NCBI GenBank assembly: GCA_029216955.1
Contig: JANAVB010006999.1
Location: forward strand, 2,500,602-2,564,601
Length of the DNA stretch: 64,000 bases
Source of the DNA: Iris pallida
Lineage: Eukaryota; Streptophyta; Magnoliopsida; Asparagales; Iridaceae
Reading direction: 5' to 3'
Under the pieces are notes generated by a model. It was not told the origin of the DNA, searched no databases, and saw only the letters and a program-made list of their open reading frames with translations. Positions 23,270-34,808 of this stretch are shown here, in pieces. The first letter of the stretch is position 1. Every line of letters starts with the position of its first letter. The position numbers were made by a program, and so were the translations under genes.

Positions 23270-26003
23270 TGTCACCCCCGTTTCCCGTATTTCGTAATTA
23301 TACTCGTAATTGGATTTTGGCATGAATTTTTATTTTTCTCAACTTGCGGAGTTTTGGGGTTTTCTCGTATTTTGAGTTTTTGGCTCGGCTCGGTTTTAGT
23401 TGGCAAGGCTTGGTTTCATTTTGTGGAGTAGGATTGGTTTGGTTCAATATGCTTGGAATACCTTAAGTCTATGATCCTCCCTCAATTCCACCACAACCAC
23501 CCTCTTTATTATCTCCACCTACCTTTCTCTCTCCTCATAATTCTCTCATTTATTACTTCATCTTCTTCTTCTTCCTTCCTCCACACAACACCAACATCCA
23601 TAGGCAAGTGCACCTTGCCACCACATGAGAACCACTTTTTATTTGTCCATTAGCTAGATTAGGCCATGGTGATCAACATTAGAACTTGACATTTTGTGAT
23701 TTGGAGTCTCCATTGTTCTAGATCTAAGTTTCTTCTATTTTCGGTTTTACATAGTTTTGATCTATTTGAGTTGTATTTTTATGGGTTTTGATGTTCCTAT
23801 GTTGGAGAGAATTGAATTTCACCCAAGATAGAACTTTGCAAAGTTGGATTTGGACTTGTTTTGACCAAGTTATGGACTTTGAAGCTTGGGTTCAACCATG
23901 GAGTTCTTGCTGATTTGGAGAAGACAGTGAGCAGTGTACGCGAGCTTTTTAGCTTGCGCCACTGAGCTACGCGCGCTCTTTAGCGCAGCGCAGTCTGATC
24001 CATACGCTGCCTTTTGGGAGCGTATGTCTTGCATACGCTCACTTGGGTGACAAGGAGTCGTATGGAGTCCATACGCTGCCTTTTGGGAGCGTATGTCTTG
24101 CATACGCTCACTTGGGTGACAAGGAGTCGTATGGAGTCCATACGCTGCCTTTTGGGAGCGTATGTCTTGCATACGCTCACTTGGGTGACAAGGTGTCGTA
24201 TGGTCCTCATACGCTGCCTTGATGAGGAGTCGTATGGAGTTCATACGCTGCCTTGATGAGGAGTCGTATGGAGTACAATATTCACTGAGCGTATGACTTT
24301 TGCACTGAGCGTATGGCCTTTGGCTGACTTGGTCTTAAGTCAGCGTGTCAGTTTGGTTTTATTTTCCTTAAGCTTGGCTCTTCTATAGCCCTGTCTATTG
24401 ATATTTTATTAGATATTTTACGCCCATTTTATATCCTTACGCCTTTTGTCACGAACTTGATAATCACGAATTTATGTAATATGTTTGGAAAGGATAACTG
24501 AGTCTGACACGATAGTGACCCGTAGTGGTATACTCTTGACATGAGTAACCTGACATGACCTGATAGTGGCCCGTCGCGACGCACTCCTGACTAGTACACT
24601 TGACCTGATAACCTGACATGTCATATCTTGATAAGCTGTTGCGACGGCTACTTGACATGACATGACCTGTATAATAACCTGGACACCGTGGGCGATTGTG
24701 CTTGTATAAATAAACCAGTCCTGTCTTGCATCATGTCTAGGATGGGACTCCTGAGTACCACGGTCAGGAGTACCCACTAAAATGGACTAAGGCTAATAAC
24801 TAGAATAATACAGTAGTCATGAAGAGATTTCCCAGCTACAGGCAATTCCGTTACCTAGGCGCGCCTGGGATCTGTAGCCTGCTGTCGAGTAGGGCACATT
24901 TCCAGCACACTGTCATGTGTTGCACCCTTTAAGCTACTTAAGGGTACATGCGTTTCCTGGACGATGTACCCACCTGAATTCAACCCTAATCTTTCGACCT
25001 GGGTAACCTGGATGGTCTGCAGGGCTTGTGGCTGTGGAATAATCTCGCTGCATCTTGTTAGTAATTAGGCTTGTGACAACCCTAGTTAGTTAAAGTATCA
25101 AGCCGTAATTCTTGCTTGGCCGTGAAATGATTGGATGGAATCTAACCAGTCTAGTCTTGCCCTGATCCTGTTCCAGATTGCTGCATGACCAGAATGCTTG
25201 TATTTATTTTTCCGATAAATGGTGAGAATTCCAAGTTCTGTTCAGACGAAGGGTTACAACCCCGGTCCTCGTTTGGTTCACGGGTTGTAACCTGGTTATC
25301 TGAAGAGTCCCATGGTTATCTCATCGTATATCACCTGCCAGGTTTCTTCTTATTAATTGTCTTTATTATGTAATTATTTTCTTATGATCTGATGTGCTGG
25401 CTTTTGTTCTTATTTCGTGGCCTCCTTTGTGGCACTTGCTCTTTCTGGGGTCTGACCCAGCTGGTTTTGTGTGGCCAGATTTCGGAGCAGCTCCCGAGGA
25501 TCTACCGACCTTCCAGCCAGATGGTGGCCACTAGACGGAATCCTGGCAACAAGTGGGTTTATTTTTGATCTCCCACTTTATTGTAATAATATTCTTTTGA
25601 GGCGTTTAGCCGACGAGCACCTGTTTAGCTCGATTGTACTTTTACTTACTGTCTGCCTAAGGGCTGTAACATGATTAACAGATCCTAGGGTTGATCATGT
25701 ATGACTAAAACTCTTGCTAGTCCTGACATTTTGTAACGACTAGCTTCATGATCAGCTGAATATGTAATGTTTGGGACGTCTTGCTATTGTATATTTAATG
25801 ATCATACATCTTGTAACTTTTACTTACTTGCTTATGATTGAGACAATAGGCTTGTTCATGACCTTAAGAGATTGCTGGCTTGTAGATAAACCCTCATATA
25901 TCCTAGACAGCCGTGACCGTATAGCGAGATGGAATCCATTTCAATATACGTGGCTGGCTATGTCTGCCCCCGCTCTCCAGTGTTCTGGTTCTGGGGCGTG
26001 ACA
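23270..26003 (+). repeat. 3' LTR of Tekay element
   Basis: 2734 bp, near-identical to the 5' LTR and ending at the CCTGG target duplication. The 69-bp repeat is present in three units (24000, 24069, 24138) plus shortened ones, so the array predates the insertion. Confidence 0.95.
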
Positions 26004-26008
26004 CCTGG

Positions 26009-26055
26009 TCACAAATTTGTTCATCGGGGCAATGCAGGGGGTGGCCTATGAATAG
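26009..26055 (+). pseudogene. gag continuation of old LTR element, copy A
   Basis: Reads VTNLFIGAMQGVAYE and continues the frame interrupted at 15522, as expected for a gag a-helical core. It stops at TAG near 26054. The following text is copia-like, so a deletion or rearrangement joins two different elements here. Confidence 0.6.
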
Positions 26056-26057
26056 TA

Positions 26058-26930
26058 GAAAGTGATGTTTGGGGTCACTTCGACCATATTATGACAATGC
26101 GGGATCACTTCAGGTTGCTCCATCATATAGTCACCTATGAGTGTTTTATCGTAAGGCCTTCGTGCTTGTACCAAAGGACGAGAGATACAAACTTGTGCCA
26201 AAACGAGACAATGCATCTTTGTCGGCTATGATCGAGATGAGTTTGGCTATACACTCTACGTTTTAATGGGAAAAAAGCTCCATAGAAGCAGGAATGTGGA
26301 ATTGCCTGAGTTAGATTCATTTCACTTTGAGCCATTTTCAGAGGATACTGCAGAGGATCCAGTTAGAGGGGAGCCTGTCACATTTTCTCCTAGGTTTCGT
26401 CTATGTACAACATGTTGCTTAATTTGTTGGCTCAAAATTTTTGAACTCGACACGAGTTCGGTGTCGACAAACTAAGCAGAATTTGAGATATTGTATATAC
26501 CGTTGGATCACATCAAGTGGTCCAGATTGGTTGAGGGTTTGAGAGAGTTATATTTAGGTGTTTTCTAACCCTAATCAATTTCAAGAAAGATAGAAGGAGT
26601 TTACAACTATTTGAGAGAGAAAGAAGGATTGATGGCTAATTTGAAGAGGTGATCGTTTTTGGATAATTCATTCTCGTCGTCTACGTTCTTCGTGACTTTG
26701 TAATCTATATTCTGTTACAAGAAGTTGTGGTGATCTGTTTTCGGTCGTTGAGAAGTTAGTCTGTATTTATTCCAATAGTGAAGATTTTTTAGGATTGGAC
26801 TCCGATCGTCCCGTAGTTTTTTCATCTGAATTTTCTACGTAAAAATTGTTGTGTTTGCACAGTTTGGTTCTTTGTGATTTTGACGATTTAGATTTTCGTT
26901 CTTGTTCGGTTCTCTCGCAGGTCTTTGATT
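26058..26930 (+). pseudogene. Ty1/copia remnant (integrase end and LTR-like tail)
   Basis: SDVWG near 26060 resembles the copia integrase motif. Then VPKDERYKL (26165-26195) and, in another frame, GYDRDEFGYTLY and KKLHRSRNVE (26228-26305), the characteristic copia segment between integrase and RT. Frameshifts separate the pieces, and RT and RNase H are missing. The stretch 26487-26930 (GTTATATTTAGGTG, CCCTAATC, TTTTCTACGTAAAAATT) resembles a copia LTR, but its ends are not defined. The annotation is firm for 26160-26310 and weak for the tail. Confidence 0.65.
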
Positions 26931-27419
26931 TGGGGAAAGTCTAAGTAAGATCCATGCGTGTTGGTTTAAGCCTGGTGGAGAAAATCTTTTTTAAGTGCAC
27001 ACCTTTTCAATTGGAAACAACTCTTCTTGATTGGAGGGGACTTTCAAAAGAGCATTAATTGCATCACAAAGCAAAGGAGGCAAAAAGGAAAATAAATATA
27101 CAAATCAAGGAAAGAAACCATCGTTGTTTCTTCTGTTCAAAGTTAATTTCCACTTGACCCATATCATTGGGGAATCAAGCATGTCCATGTCATTTCATAT
27201 CATAATATATATATTTGATTAGCATGTATGGATCCCGTGAAGTTGACTCAGTTGTTTTCCTCCTTCTATATATGACAAGTACAAATTATTTGCTTCAAAG
27301 GAACCATTGGTGAAGCATGCAACAATCAAAGTTACAAGGAAAATGAAAGGTCAAATTGACCGACACTTGATACACGCCGCAGGCTTTGAGAAGGAGATGT
27401 ACAAAGTCTTAGCACAGCA
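26931..27419. other. Upstream region of the root-cap gene
   Basis: AT-rich non-coding DNA. I see no mobile-element ends. It probably holds distal promoter sequence; a short frame at 27031-27222 has no recognisable features. Confidence 0.4.
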
Positions 27420-27437
27420 CATGCATGCATGCATATG
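27420..27437 (+). promoter_or_regulatory. RY-type CATGCATGCATGCATATG cluster
   Basis: Overlapping CATGCA words 30-47 bp upstream of the TATA box. RY motifs (CATGCA) are bound by B3-domain regulators of the ABI3/FUS3/LEC2 group. Position and repetition make a regulatory role for the downstream gene plausible; it is not proven. Confidence 0.55.
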
Positions 27438-27466
27438 TAACAAAGCTTTACTTAACTGGTCTACAC

Positions 27467-27474
27467 TATAAAAG
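27467..27474 (+). promoter_or_regulatory. TATA box (TATAAAAG) of root-cap gene
   Basis: A perfect plant-type TATA element 73 bp before the ATG at 27540. This predicts transcription starting near 27500 and a leader of about 40 nt. Confidence 0.75.
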
Positions 27475-27539
27475 GGGTGGTGCAACCCTAAACTCTTCCA
27501 CAGCTCAAAACAAAGAGGCACTTAGTGAGCAAGCAAGCT

Positions 27540-29218
27540 ATGGCAAGGTCAAATTTTGGTGTTGCTCTCTCCTGCGCCACCATTGTCATCCTCTTGGCCG
27601 TTGCTCATGCGGCTGAGCATAAAACACCACCAAAAGCTCCCAAAGCACCTAAAGCGCCACCGCCACCCAAATCCCCGAAGCCTGCACCGAAACCCCTCAC
27701 GGTGAAGTGCCTCCTGAGGAAGTTTTTCCCTTACTGCACCCAACAGATGACGTGTCCGCGTAATTGCCCTAGATCTTGTTATGTCGATTGCCAGCGTTGT
27801 GCCCCTGTATGCAGTAAGTATATATCGATCATTATGCACATTTCTCGGGTTCCCCGGCATCTTCGAATATTTTCAGAAATAATAGCCGTTTGTTTATATT
27901 TTTGACCGTTCAGATTACGTCCTTAAACTATTCAATTTCTCGCAAAACTTGAACAAATCTAAACGGTCAAAAATGACAATCCAACAACAATATTAGGGGT
28001 TGCTTTATAGCGAAGATCTCCGCTCTAGCTTAAACATCCTGCATGTTGTCTGAACTAGCAGCCGTTGGATTGACCTTTTTGACTAAGGTTAATATACTAC
28101 ACATATAGCTGCATGCTTAACCAAAGTTTTTCTGTTGACCCTGTGCATATATTGATCCAATTAAACTCTTGATGAACCGTTCGATGGCATAAATCATCCG
28201 ACTACAAATAGCTCGAGACTTCGTAATGATTAACTAAACATCGAGCATTAGATCAACTTGTATTCATGTCGATCCTTTGTACTCCAATACTGCAACTTTA
28301 CCAAGTCTATTCACTGGGGCACGTTAGTTAGACTGTCAAGGCTTGAAGGACATCAATATTGCTGTACAGTCTCGTACATTCTTTCAGCTACTGTTCTTTC
28401 GTATACCAATATGGTTTACTAACCAAGCTTTATTCAATTTTGGTATAGTTTGTTACGGGCCAGGTGGCGTGTGCCAGGACCCTCGATTCGTGGGCGGAGA
28501 CGGCATAACCTTCTACTTCCATGGGAAGAAGGACCGTGACTTCTGCCTCCTCACCGATTCTGACCTCCACATCAATGCCCACTTCATCGGCAAGAGTGCA
28601 CCATCCAGGACCCGAGACTACACCTGGGTCCAATCTATCGTCGTCCTCTTTGGTGAACACCGCATCTACCTCGGTGCACAAAGGACCGCTACATGGGATG
28701 ACTCGGTCGACCGCCTCGCAATTTCCTACGACGGATCACCAATTGAACTTGCAAATGAGGAAGGCGCGATGTGGCAGTCATCGGATGGGCCGTCGACAAC
28801 TATTGTCCGATCAACTGACACCAATGCTGTAACGATAGAAGTGGACGGGAAGTTCAAAATCACTGCTAGCGTTGTACCGATCACGGAGGAGGAGTCTCGG
28901 GTTCATAATTATGGTGTGACCTCCGACGACTGTTTTGCTCACCTTGAGCTAGGGTTTAAGTTCTATTCTATCACAAATGATGTTCATGGTGTATTAGGGC
29001 AAACTTACAGGGAGGGATATGTTAGTAGGGTGAAGATGTCGTCTGCCATGCCAATTATGGGAGGGGATTACCAATTCTCGACATCGGACTTGTACGCTCC
29101 CGATTGTGCGGTGGCTAGGTTCAAGAAAGGCAGTATCGATAGCGCCTTCCGCTCGGAAGTGGATGAAGTCCAGTGTGCCAGTGGTGTTGATGGAGATGGA
29201 ATAGTGTGCAAGAAGTAA
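27540..29218 (+). CDS. Secreted root-cap domain (LEA-like) protein, two exons
   Basis: Exon 1 is 27540-27813 and exon 2 is 28449-29218. The intron starts GTAAGT and ends TATAG, and the join preserves frame, giving about 347 residues. The N-terminus (MARSNFGVALSCATIVILLAVAHA) is a signal peptide. A Lys/Pro-rich linker (KAPKAPKAPPPPKSPKPAP) follows, then a Cys-rich stretch (residues about 55-95). Exon 2 opens CYGPGGVCQDPRFVGGDG and ends in a Root_cap domain (PF06830) containing CFAHLELGFKFYS, LGQTYREGYVSR and FSTSDLYAPDC. The family is plant-specific, secreted and annotated as root-cap or LEA-related; its biochemical role is unknown. The start is chosen because this ATG opens the signal peptide and lies just below the TATA box. 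A broken second copy lies at 63606-64000. Confidence 0.9.
27900..27975. repeat. Short inverted repeat in root-cap gene intron
   Basis: TTTTGACCGTTCAGATT (near 27898) is the inverse of AATCTAAACGGTCAAAAA (near 27957) with one mismatch. It may be a small MITE remnant; no target duplication was identified. The rest of the intron (to 28448) shows nothing else. Confidence 0.5.
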
Positions 29219-29253
29219 GAGCACACAGTGGCTATCTGTACTACTTATATGAG

Positions 29254-29259
29254 AATAAA
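29254..29259 (+). terminator. Poly(A) signal AATAAA of root-cap gene
   Basis: Canonical AATAAA 36 bp after the stop codon, consistent with a short 3' UTR. Confidence 0.65.
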
Positions 29260-31063
29260 GAGCAAACAAGAACTATATCGCTCATAACATGTTTACCATT
29301 AGTTATGTTTTGTGTTATGTGTAACTTAATTTCCTGAACTGAACAAGATATCACATTCTGTTACTTAGTAGGCAATAACTAAGTAAATCATCGTCATCAT
29401 CAATGTAGTGCCCCACTCCTTGCAATGCATTGTGTGGACTTGTGGGTTGTAGGACTCAGTCGGACCTAGACCTAGATCAATAGGGGAACATTAATTTTCG
29501 CACCTAATCAATCGGTTTGAATGCTTAGATAATCTTTCTATTCATGGATATGCTTCTATTGGAATAAGTTCTAAATGTAGTTGATTTTGTCTGGGCAAAT
29601 GAACTATATTTATAAGTCTCTTCCCATATATTTTCATTGCAATTTTAATTGAACATTATCCCTGCTTGGTTTTGAATGCACTTTCACTGTCATTTTTGAT
29701 AATTGTTTCTATTGCCCACCTTTACAAATTTTAGCATATATTCTAAAAATTATAAAAGAAATGAAGTATAGAAGAAGCGTATTGATCTGATGTTGGCGTC
29801 AACACAAGAGGACGCATAACCGAGGTTTGATCATTGTGAAGCAATTCTCCCTCTCTCGGTGAATTATTCAATTGATGGGTGATTCTGGCCCTTCTTTCCT
29901 TTTCCATCATGTCTTAATAAAAGAATTCGATCTCCTTTCCTTGGAACATCTAGTTCGATGATACCTAGTAGAAGTAACAAATAAAAGAAGCCACTATATT
30001 TTGTAAAATACTAAAATTTTGACTGTTAAGTGCATCTATGCACAAAATTAATATAGAAAGAGCTTAGTATGTAAAGCGGTACAGATGTGGTTTGGCACCA
30101 TAGAGTAGTTGAAATAGTTTGGGACCAATGTGCTATGAAACGGAGTAACATATTAAGTAAGAATTGAAATATCACTAGAATGAATTGTTGTACAAATAAA
30201 TAAATGCATTGCTTTATTTCAGTTTCTATACCATACATAATATATTTTATAGTTAAGGTCATTCAAGTATTTGCATGGTCATGGACAACTTATGCATAAG
30301 ATTTGACTTTCAACCAAACGGTATCCAGGGCACCTGAATCAATTTTGACCTAGGGAAAAACCATGTGGAATGTGCTTCACACACAAGGAATTATGGAAGC
30401 TTCGGCGGGGCTAGCTAGCCGGACTGGAAGGACGTGTCGCAATACCCTATGTAGTCTTTTGTGGTGTCGGATTCATTAATGATAATAATATAGAAAGAAG
30501 CATGCTAATGAATATTTTGCAAGGGAGGAAAGTACTAATCCTTAATTATACAAGGACAAACAAATTGGCTATTGGTAAGAATAATTGTTAAGTAATATGA
30601 TTATATTTTTCTATTTAAAATTATTTTCTTGATCATAAATTGTCAATAGACCCTAATCCAAATAGAAATATCATTTTAATAAATTATATGCTTCACATAA
30701 TTACTGTTTTGATTTAGGTGAGTTGGGTTGCTACCGCTCATCAGTGCATTTTTCCAATATACTAACTCCCTTTGCCACATATGTCCGGAACAACATAAGT
30801 GCACAAAGGCACTAGGAGACTCGGAAGACAACTTAAATATCTTTCTATTTCAAGTATTTTGATGCTTGCTTCTTTTGAAGTCATTTTGATTTCAACGTAC
30901 TAAAGGGGCTTGATATATAGAATGATAATATTATGAGAAATTTTGAGTTGCCCTCACTTATTTTACCATAATTCAATGAGCAATCCATCGAATTATCATA
31001 ATGCATAAAACCCCCCACTTTTAACGGAATCGATGCATAAACTAACAGTCAACTCCTTTGACA
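29260..31063. other. AT-rich intergenic DNA, no gene seen
   Basis: No long frame, RNA gene or element end was found. The stretch at about 30950-30995 (CTTATTTTACCATAATT...GAGCA) has a diverged direct copy at 32138-32165, on the far side of the hAT element. Confidence 0.5.
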
Positions 31064-31071
31064 TACATAAA

Positions 31072-32104
31072 CAGGGCCGACTCCAGCATTTTGGAGGCCC
31101 TAGACAAGTCCTATAAATTAGGCCGTTATACATCTATATAATTGTTATTATAAATTTAGCAAATCCAATAAATACAAAATACAATATAATTAGTCCTTGA
31201 ATACACATAAATTTTTATCATGATTAAATAACATCAATTATTGTTTGTCTCTTCAATGGCAAGGCTTAATATATATGCCATAATAGATATTTAACGTAAG
31301 AATTTTTGATGTTTACAGGTTGTTTTTTTTTTTCTTTTTTTTTAGTTTTTAGTTTTTACTGTTACCAAAAAACATTCATTGGTACAAAAGAAAATATTTC
31401 ATGAATTAGAGAACAAAACAAACAAATATATGGAGCCAATAGCCAAGGAGGAACTCGGAAACAATCCGAACAAACAAAGGGTAAATTGGATAACAAACAA
31501 TTAGGGAACAAAAACCAACCTCTCAAGTCTCAAGCAAGTACCAAGCCGGCTGGCTTGCTTGCCACCACCGATGTTGCCGTGAGCGTGACCCTTGACCATA
31601 AACACTTCGGATTTCAGATCCGGTAGTCGTGCGGTCATGTATTATCACTTTTTCACTTATCAGGATTCAGATGATAGTATTATTTAGAGAGAAAATATAT
31701 ATATGATATTAGCTATCAAATACTCAAATTTATAGGAGGAAAAAACTTATAAATTAAAGAAGAGAACTAGTAACCTGCGATTGCATTTTTTCCCCCTTGA
31801 GAACAATTTTTGGGAAGGAAAGAGGGAGGAGATGGAGGCGTCATATTCGGCTGCGGGTGGGAAGTTTGTTTTTCTAGGTTCTAATTGGAATTTGAACGGG
31901 CAGCCAGCCATCAGATTCAGGTATGGAGATTCCGAGATATGGACTTCATTCTTTGTAGGCCGTGGAAGGCCTCAGGCCATCTTTTTTTTGTTGTTGGTAG
32001 TTTCATTGCTAATATGCCTAGTGGGCTAGAAAAATTTGGAGGCCCCATGGAGGGAGGAGGCCCTAGGCACAGGCCTAGCCTGCCTCCCCCTAGAGCCGGG
32101 CCTG
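31072..32104. mobile_element. Non-autonomous hAT-type element
   Basis: Starts CAGGGCCGACTC and ends with the near-inverse GAGCCGGGCCTG (10 of 12 matched). It is flanked by a perfect 8-bp duplication TACATAAA (31064-31071 and 32105-32112). An 8-bp duplication with CAGGG-type ends is the hAT signature. The 1033-bp interior has no transposase, only a T-rich tract (31321-31350) and short frames. Confidence 0.88.
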
Positions 32105-32112
32105 TACATAAA

Positions 32113-33201
32113 TAAAAAAAAAATTGTGTTGCACTACTTATTTTACCATAATTTAAGGAGCATCCTATTAATTTGAGAATATTTTGATCATAATTCAAGG
32201 TGCACCCCACTTAAATGGGGCTCAAAGGAGTTGACTGTTAGTTAGAAGCATGGAAAAACTATACAACATCATGCGCTGCAGACAACTAGGTGCATAAATA
32301 AGTGGCGCATTCATAGGAAACTGTGCACAGCCAAATTGGCACATCCAGATAACAAGACTTATGCACCTAAAAGCTACCACACAGTGCTGAAAGCGTATAA
32401 AATATTTTTCATTGATATTCATGATTACATAAAAAATGGAAGTCTATTACATAGGCAGATTTTCATTGATATTCATGATTATATGGAAAATCAATTATAA
32501 AACTGCGCCATCATTAATTTTTCAAGATAGGCGCAAGACATATCTCGGCCATATAGAGGAGCCGCTGGCAGCATATGCAGCCACTCGGCCATGTGGAGCA
32601 GCCGCTGGTAGCATGCGTAGTCGTCGACCATGTGAATGAGGCGCTAGTAGAATAGGGTTTGGATTGTCAATTAATCTAAATTCGGTAATCAACATCTTGG
32701 CCGCTCCGATGGAACTCGACGTCGGGATCGAACGAAACTACTACGCAGCATGAATAAAGACTGCTCCGCCCATAGTCAGCCAAGTTTATCGCTGTCTTCT
32801 GACAAATTCTTTCATCAAGCTGGTCACTTCCTTGAACATAGAGATCAATGATCCTAGCCCACGACTGACATAATTGTTGCCAGTCTCGAAGGAGGAGTCT
32901 TGCAGCCATCGGAGTGTAGTATGGTATCTAGCTTGAAGTAGGGGGAGAATAATAACAAATGAGTTTTTCTCTCAAAATACCCCTATTTATAAGCCATGTG
33001 CGGTCAAACTCATGCACCAAGTGGCAAATAGTGAAAAAACACAATTAATGGGATGAACCTTAAATTAATGGCAATGAATCTGCCACATTGAATTTTGACT
33101 AAGTTCCTGGTCAAAAAGTCATCATTTTTGAGCCCCATCCAATAACAGAGTTTCGATAATTTGACCCAAAAGCCTAAAAGTGATGCCTCCTGGAGCAAAA
33201 C
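32113..33201. other. Intergenic DNA with small direct repeats
   Basis: Contains TTTCATTGATATTCATGATTA twice (32407 and 32460) and two copies of a roughly 36-bp CGGCCAT..GGAGC(A)GCCGCTGG unit (32548-32620). CAAAGGAGTTGACTGTTAGTT (near 32224) is the inverse of 31040-31058, so an older element may have surrounded the hAT insertion. No gene is supported. Confidence 0.5.
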
Positions 33202-34808
33202 TGTAACCTATGTTCCCGAATTTTTAAATTTTGTTTATTTTAAATATTTATGTTAGAAAATTTTAACCAATGATTTGATTTTGGGATAACAAGGAGGTCA
33301 TGCCTAAGCTTATAGGTAGGCTATGACCATACTATGGTCAGATGGCCTCTAGATAGCTTATATATAGATTATTTACCCATTTTATATTTTCTATAATTTT
33401 TGGATATTTTTAAGATATTTATTTTATGAAGGCTTAGTATTTTAAAGACTTCCAGGATTTACAATAAGCTCATCTAGGGTTAATTTAGGACTAAGTATTT
33501 TTATTCAGGCTCTAGAGGGTTAGAAATATTTTCTAGAATTTTTCTAGAATTATTAGAAATTTATTTAGATTTATTTGGCTTTAAAATGATTTTTAAATCA
33601 ATTTTTGATTATTAATTACACAGTCACGCACACAGTCAGTCGTCGGACCCACCTATCAGCCACCTGGGACGAGCAGGGTGGGCCCAGCTGTCAACTGCAT
33701 CAGCAGCTGACTGGACCTTTCCATATAAGGGTTGGCTTGGTAACTGACTTAATCCTTAGCCGCCCCCCCATATGGTCGTTCATCGTTTGGGCGGGGCTGT
33801 CAGATTTCTGACACGTGGCAGGAGCCGCAGCTCCCACCGCCTCCCTTTAGTCTACTACCAAAATATCTCATATTAGCGACGCCTAACAATGTCTCTAAAC
33901 AGCAAAAAAATATCGCTAACTTCTGACAGTGACATTTCGGGCATGTCGCGTTATTCATGGTCGCTAACTTGTAAAACGTCGCTATTCGTCGCTATAGCGA
34001 CGTCATTCGGCGGCGCTTGACGTCGCTAGTTTTAGCGATGTTTACCGACAAAAATGTTGCTAATTAGCGACGTAAGATTTCATTACCGATTGTCGCTGTC
34101 CATTCAGATTTTAGCGACGTTACAGTCAGAGATTAGTGACGTTTTCCGACTCCATATCTGGTAATTTTTTGGTTGTCATGTCATCATTTTTGCGACGTTT
34201 TGCGACATTACGTTACTTGAATACCGACGTTCGAATACTAGATTTGCTGACATGTACAGTTTGTCACGTCAACATATCTGCGACGATTAGCGATGTTTTG
34301 ATTCTCAGTTTTGTGACGTTCTACCGACATATGTATGCATCGTTGACCGTCGCTAAGCATTGCTATACGTCGCTAATTCCAAAAAAATGTAAAAAAACAG
34401 AATGCAGTATGCATTTCACATAAATAATAGGTACATTAAAAATCTTGTACCTGCATTTAGAGTTTTAGTTTGCAAATAATAGACCCGGAGCAACCCTCCG
34501 TAGAATTTTCTAGGTTCGCCGACCCCTTCGGTGGAACACTCACTACCGATAAACCAATATAGAGACAAATAATAATAATGCACTACCAATAATCAAATAA
34601 ATAGAATCAAACGATCAGAAAGACAAGAAATATCCAGGTGGAAACAATGGGTCACCAACAAATACATAAAAATCCAACAATGGGTCACCAACACAACAAA
34701 TAAAGACAAGTCCAATAAAGGACTATGCCTGGTCAGGATGATGATGAGGAGGAGTAGGCAGTGCATGCACCTAGGACACTAGGAACCTATACTGCTCCAG
34801 GATCAGCA

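Larger units (their letters stand above)
15523..26003 (+). mobile_element. Complete Tekay/Del-type Ty3/gypsy retrotransposon
   Basis: 10,481 bp with two LTRs (15523-18258 and 23270-26003) that both start TGTCACCCCCG and end GGGGCGTGACA. A perfect 5-bp duplication CCTGG flanks it (15518-15522 and 26004-26008). The internal order is gag, protease, reverse transcriptase, RNase H, integrase and a C-terminal chromodomain-like region, the Ty3/gypsy order with a chromovirus tail. The AATTCTTTTAAGGTGGGTAGAGT-type sequence just before the 3' LTR is the polypurine-tract region. By eye the first 370 or so bp of the two LTRs differ at about 10 substitutions plus small indels (2-3%), so insertion was fairly recent. 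All coding parts are broken. Confidence 0.95.

Noticed and set aside
27525..27539. Start of the root-cap protein at an upstream GTG
   Set aside because: The ATG at 27540 opens a typical signal peptide and lies about 40 nt below the predicted transcription start; plant nuclear genes rarely use GTG.
32676..33198. Possible minus-strand genes of 60-80 codons
   Set aside because: No start context, domain or splice signals; they are short, isolated frames in AT-rich intergenic DNA.
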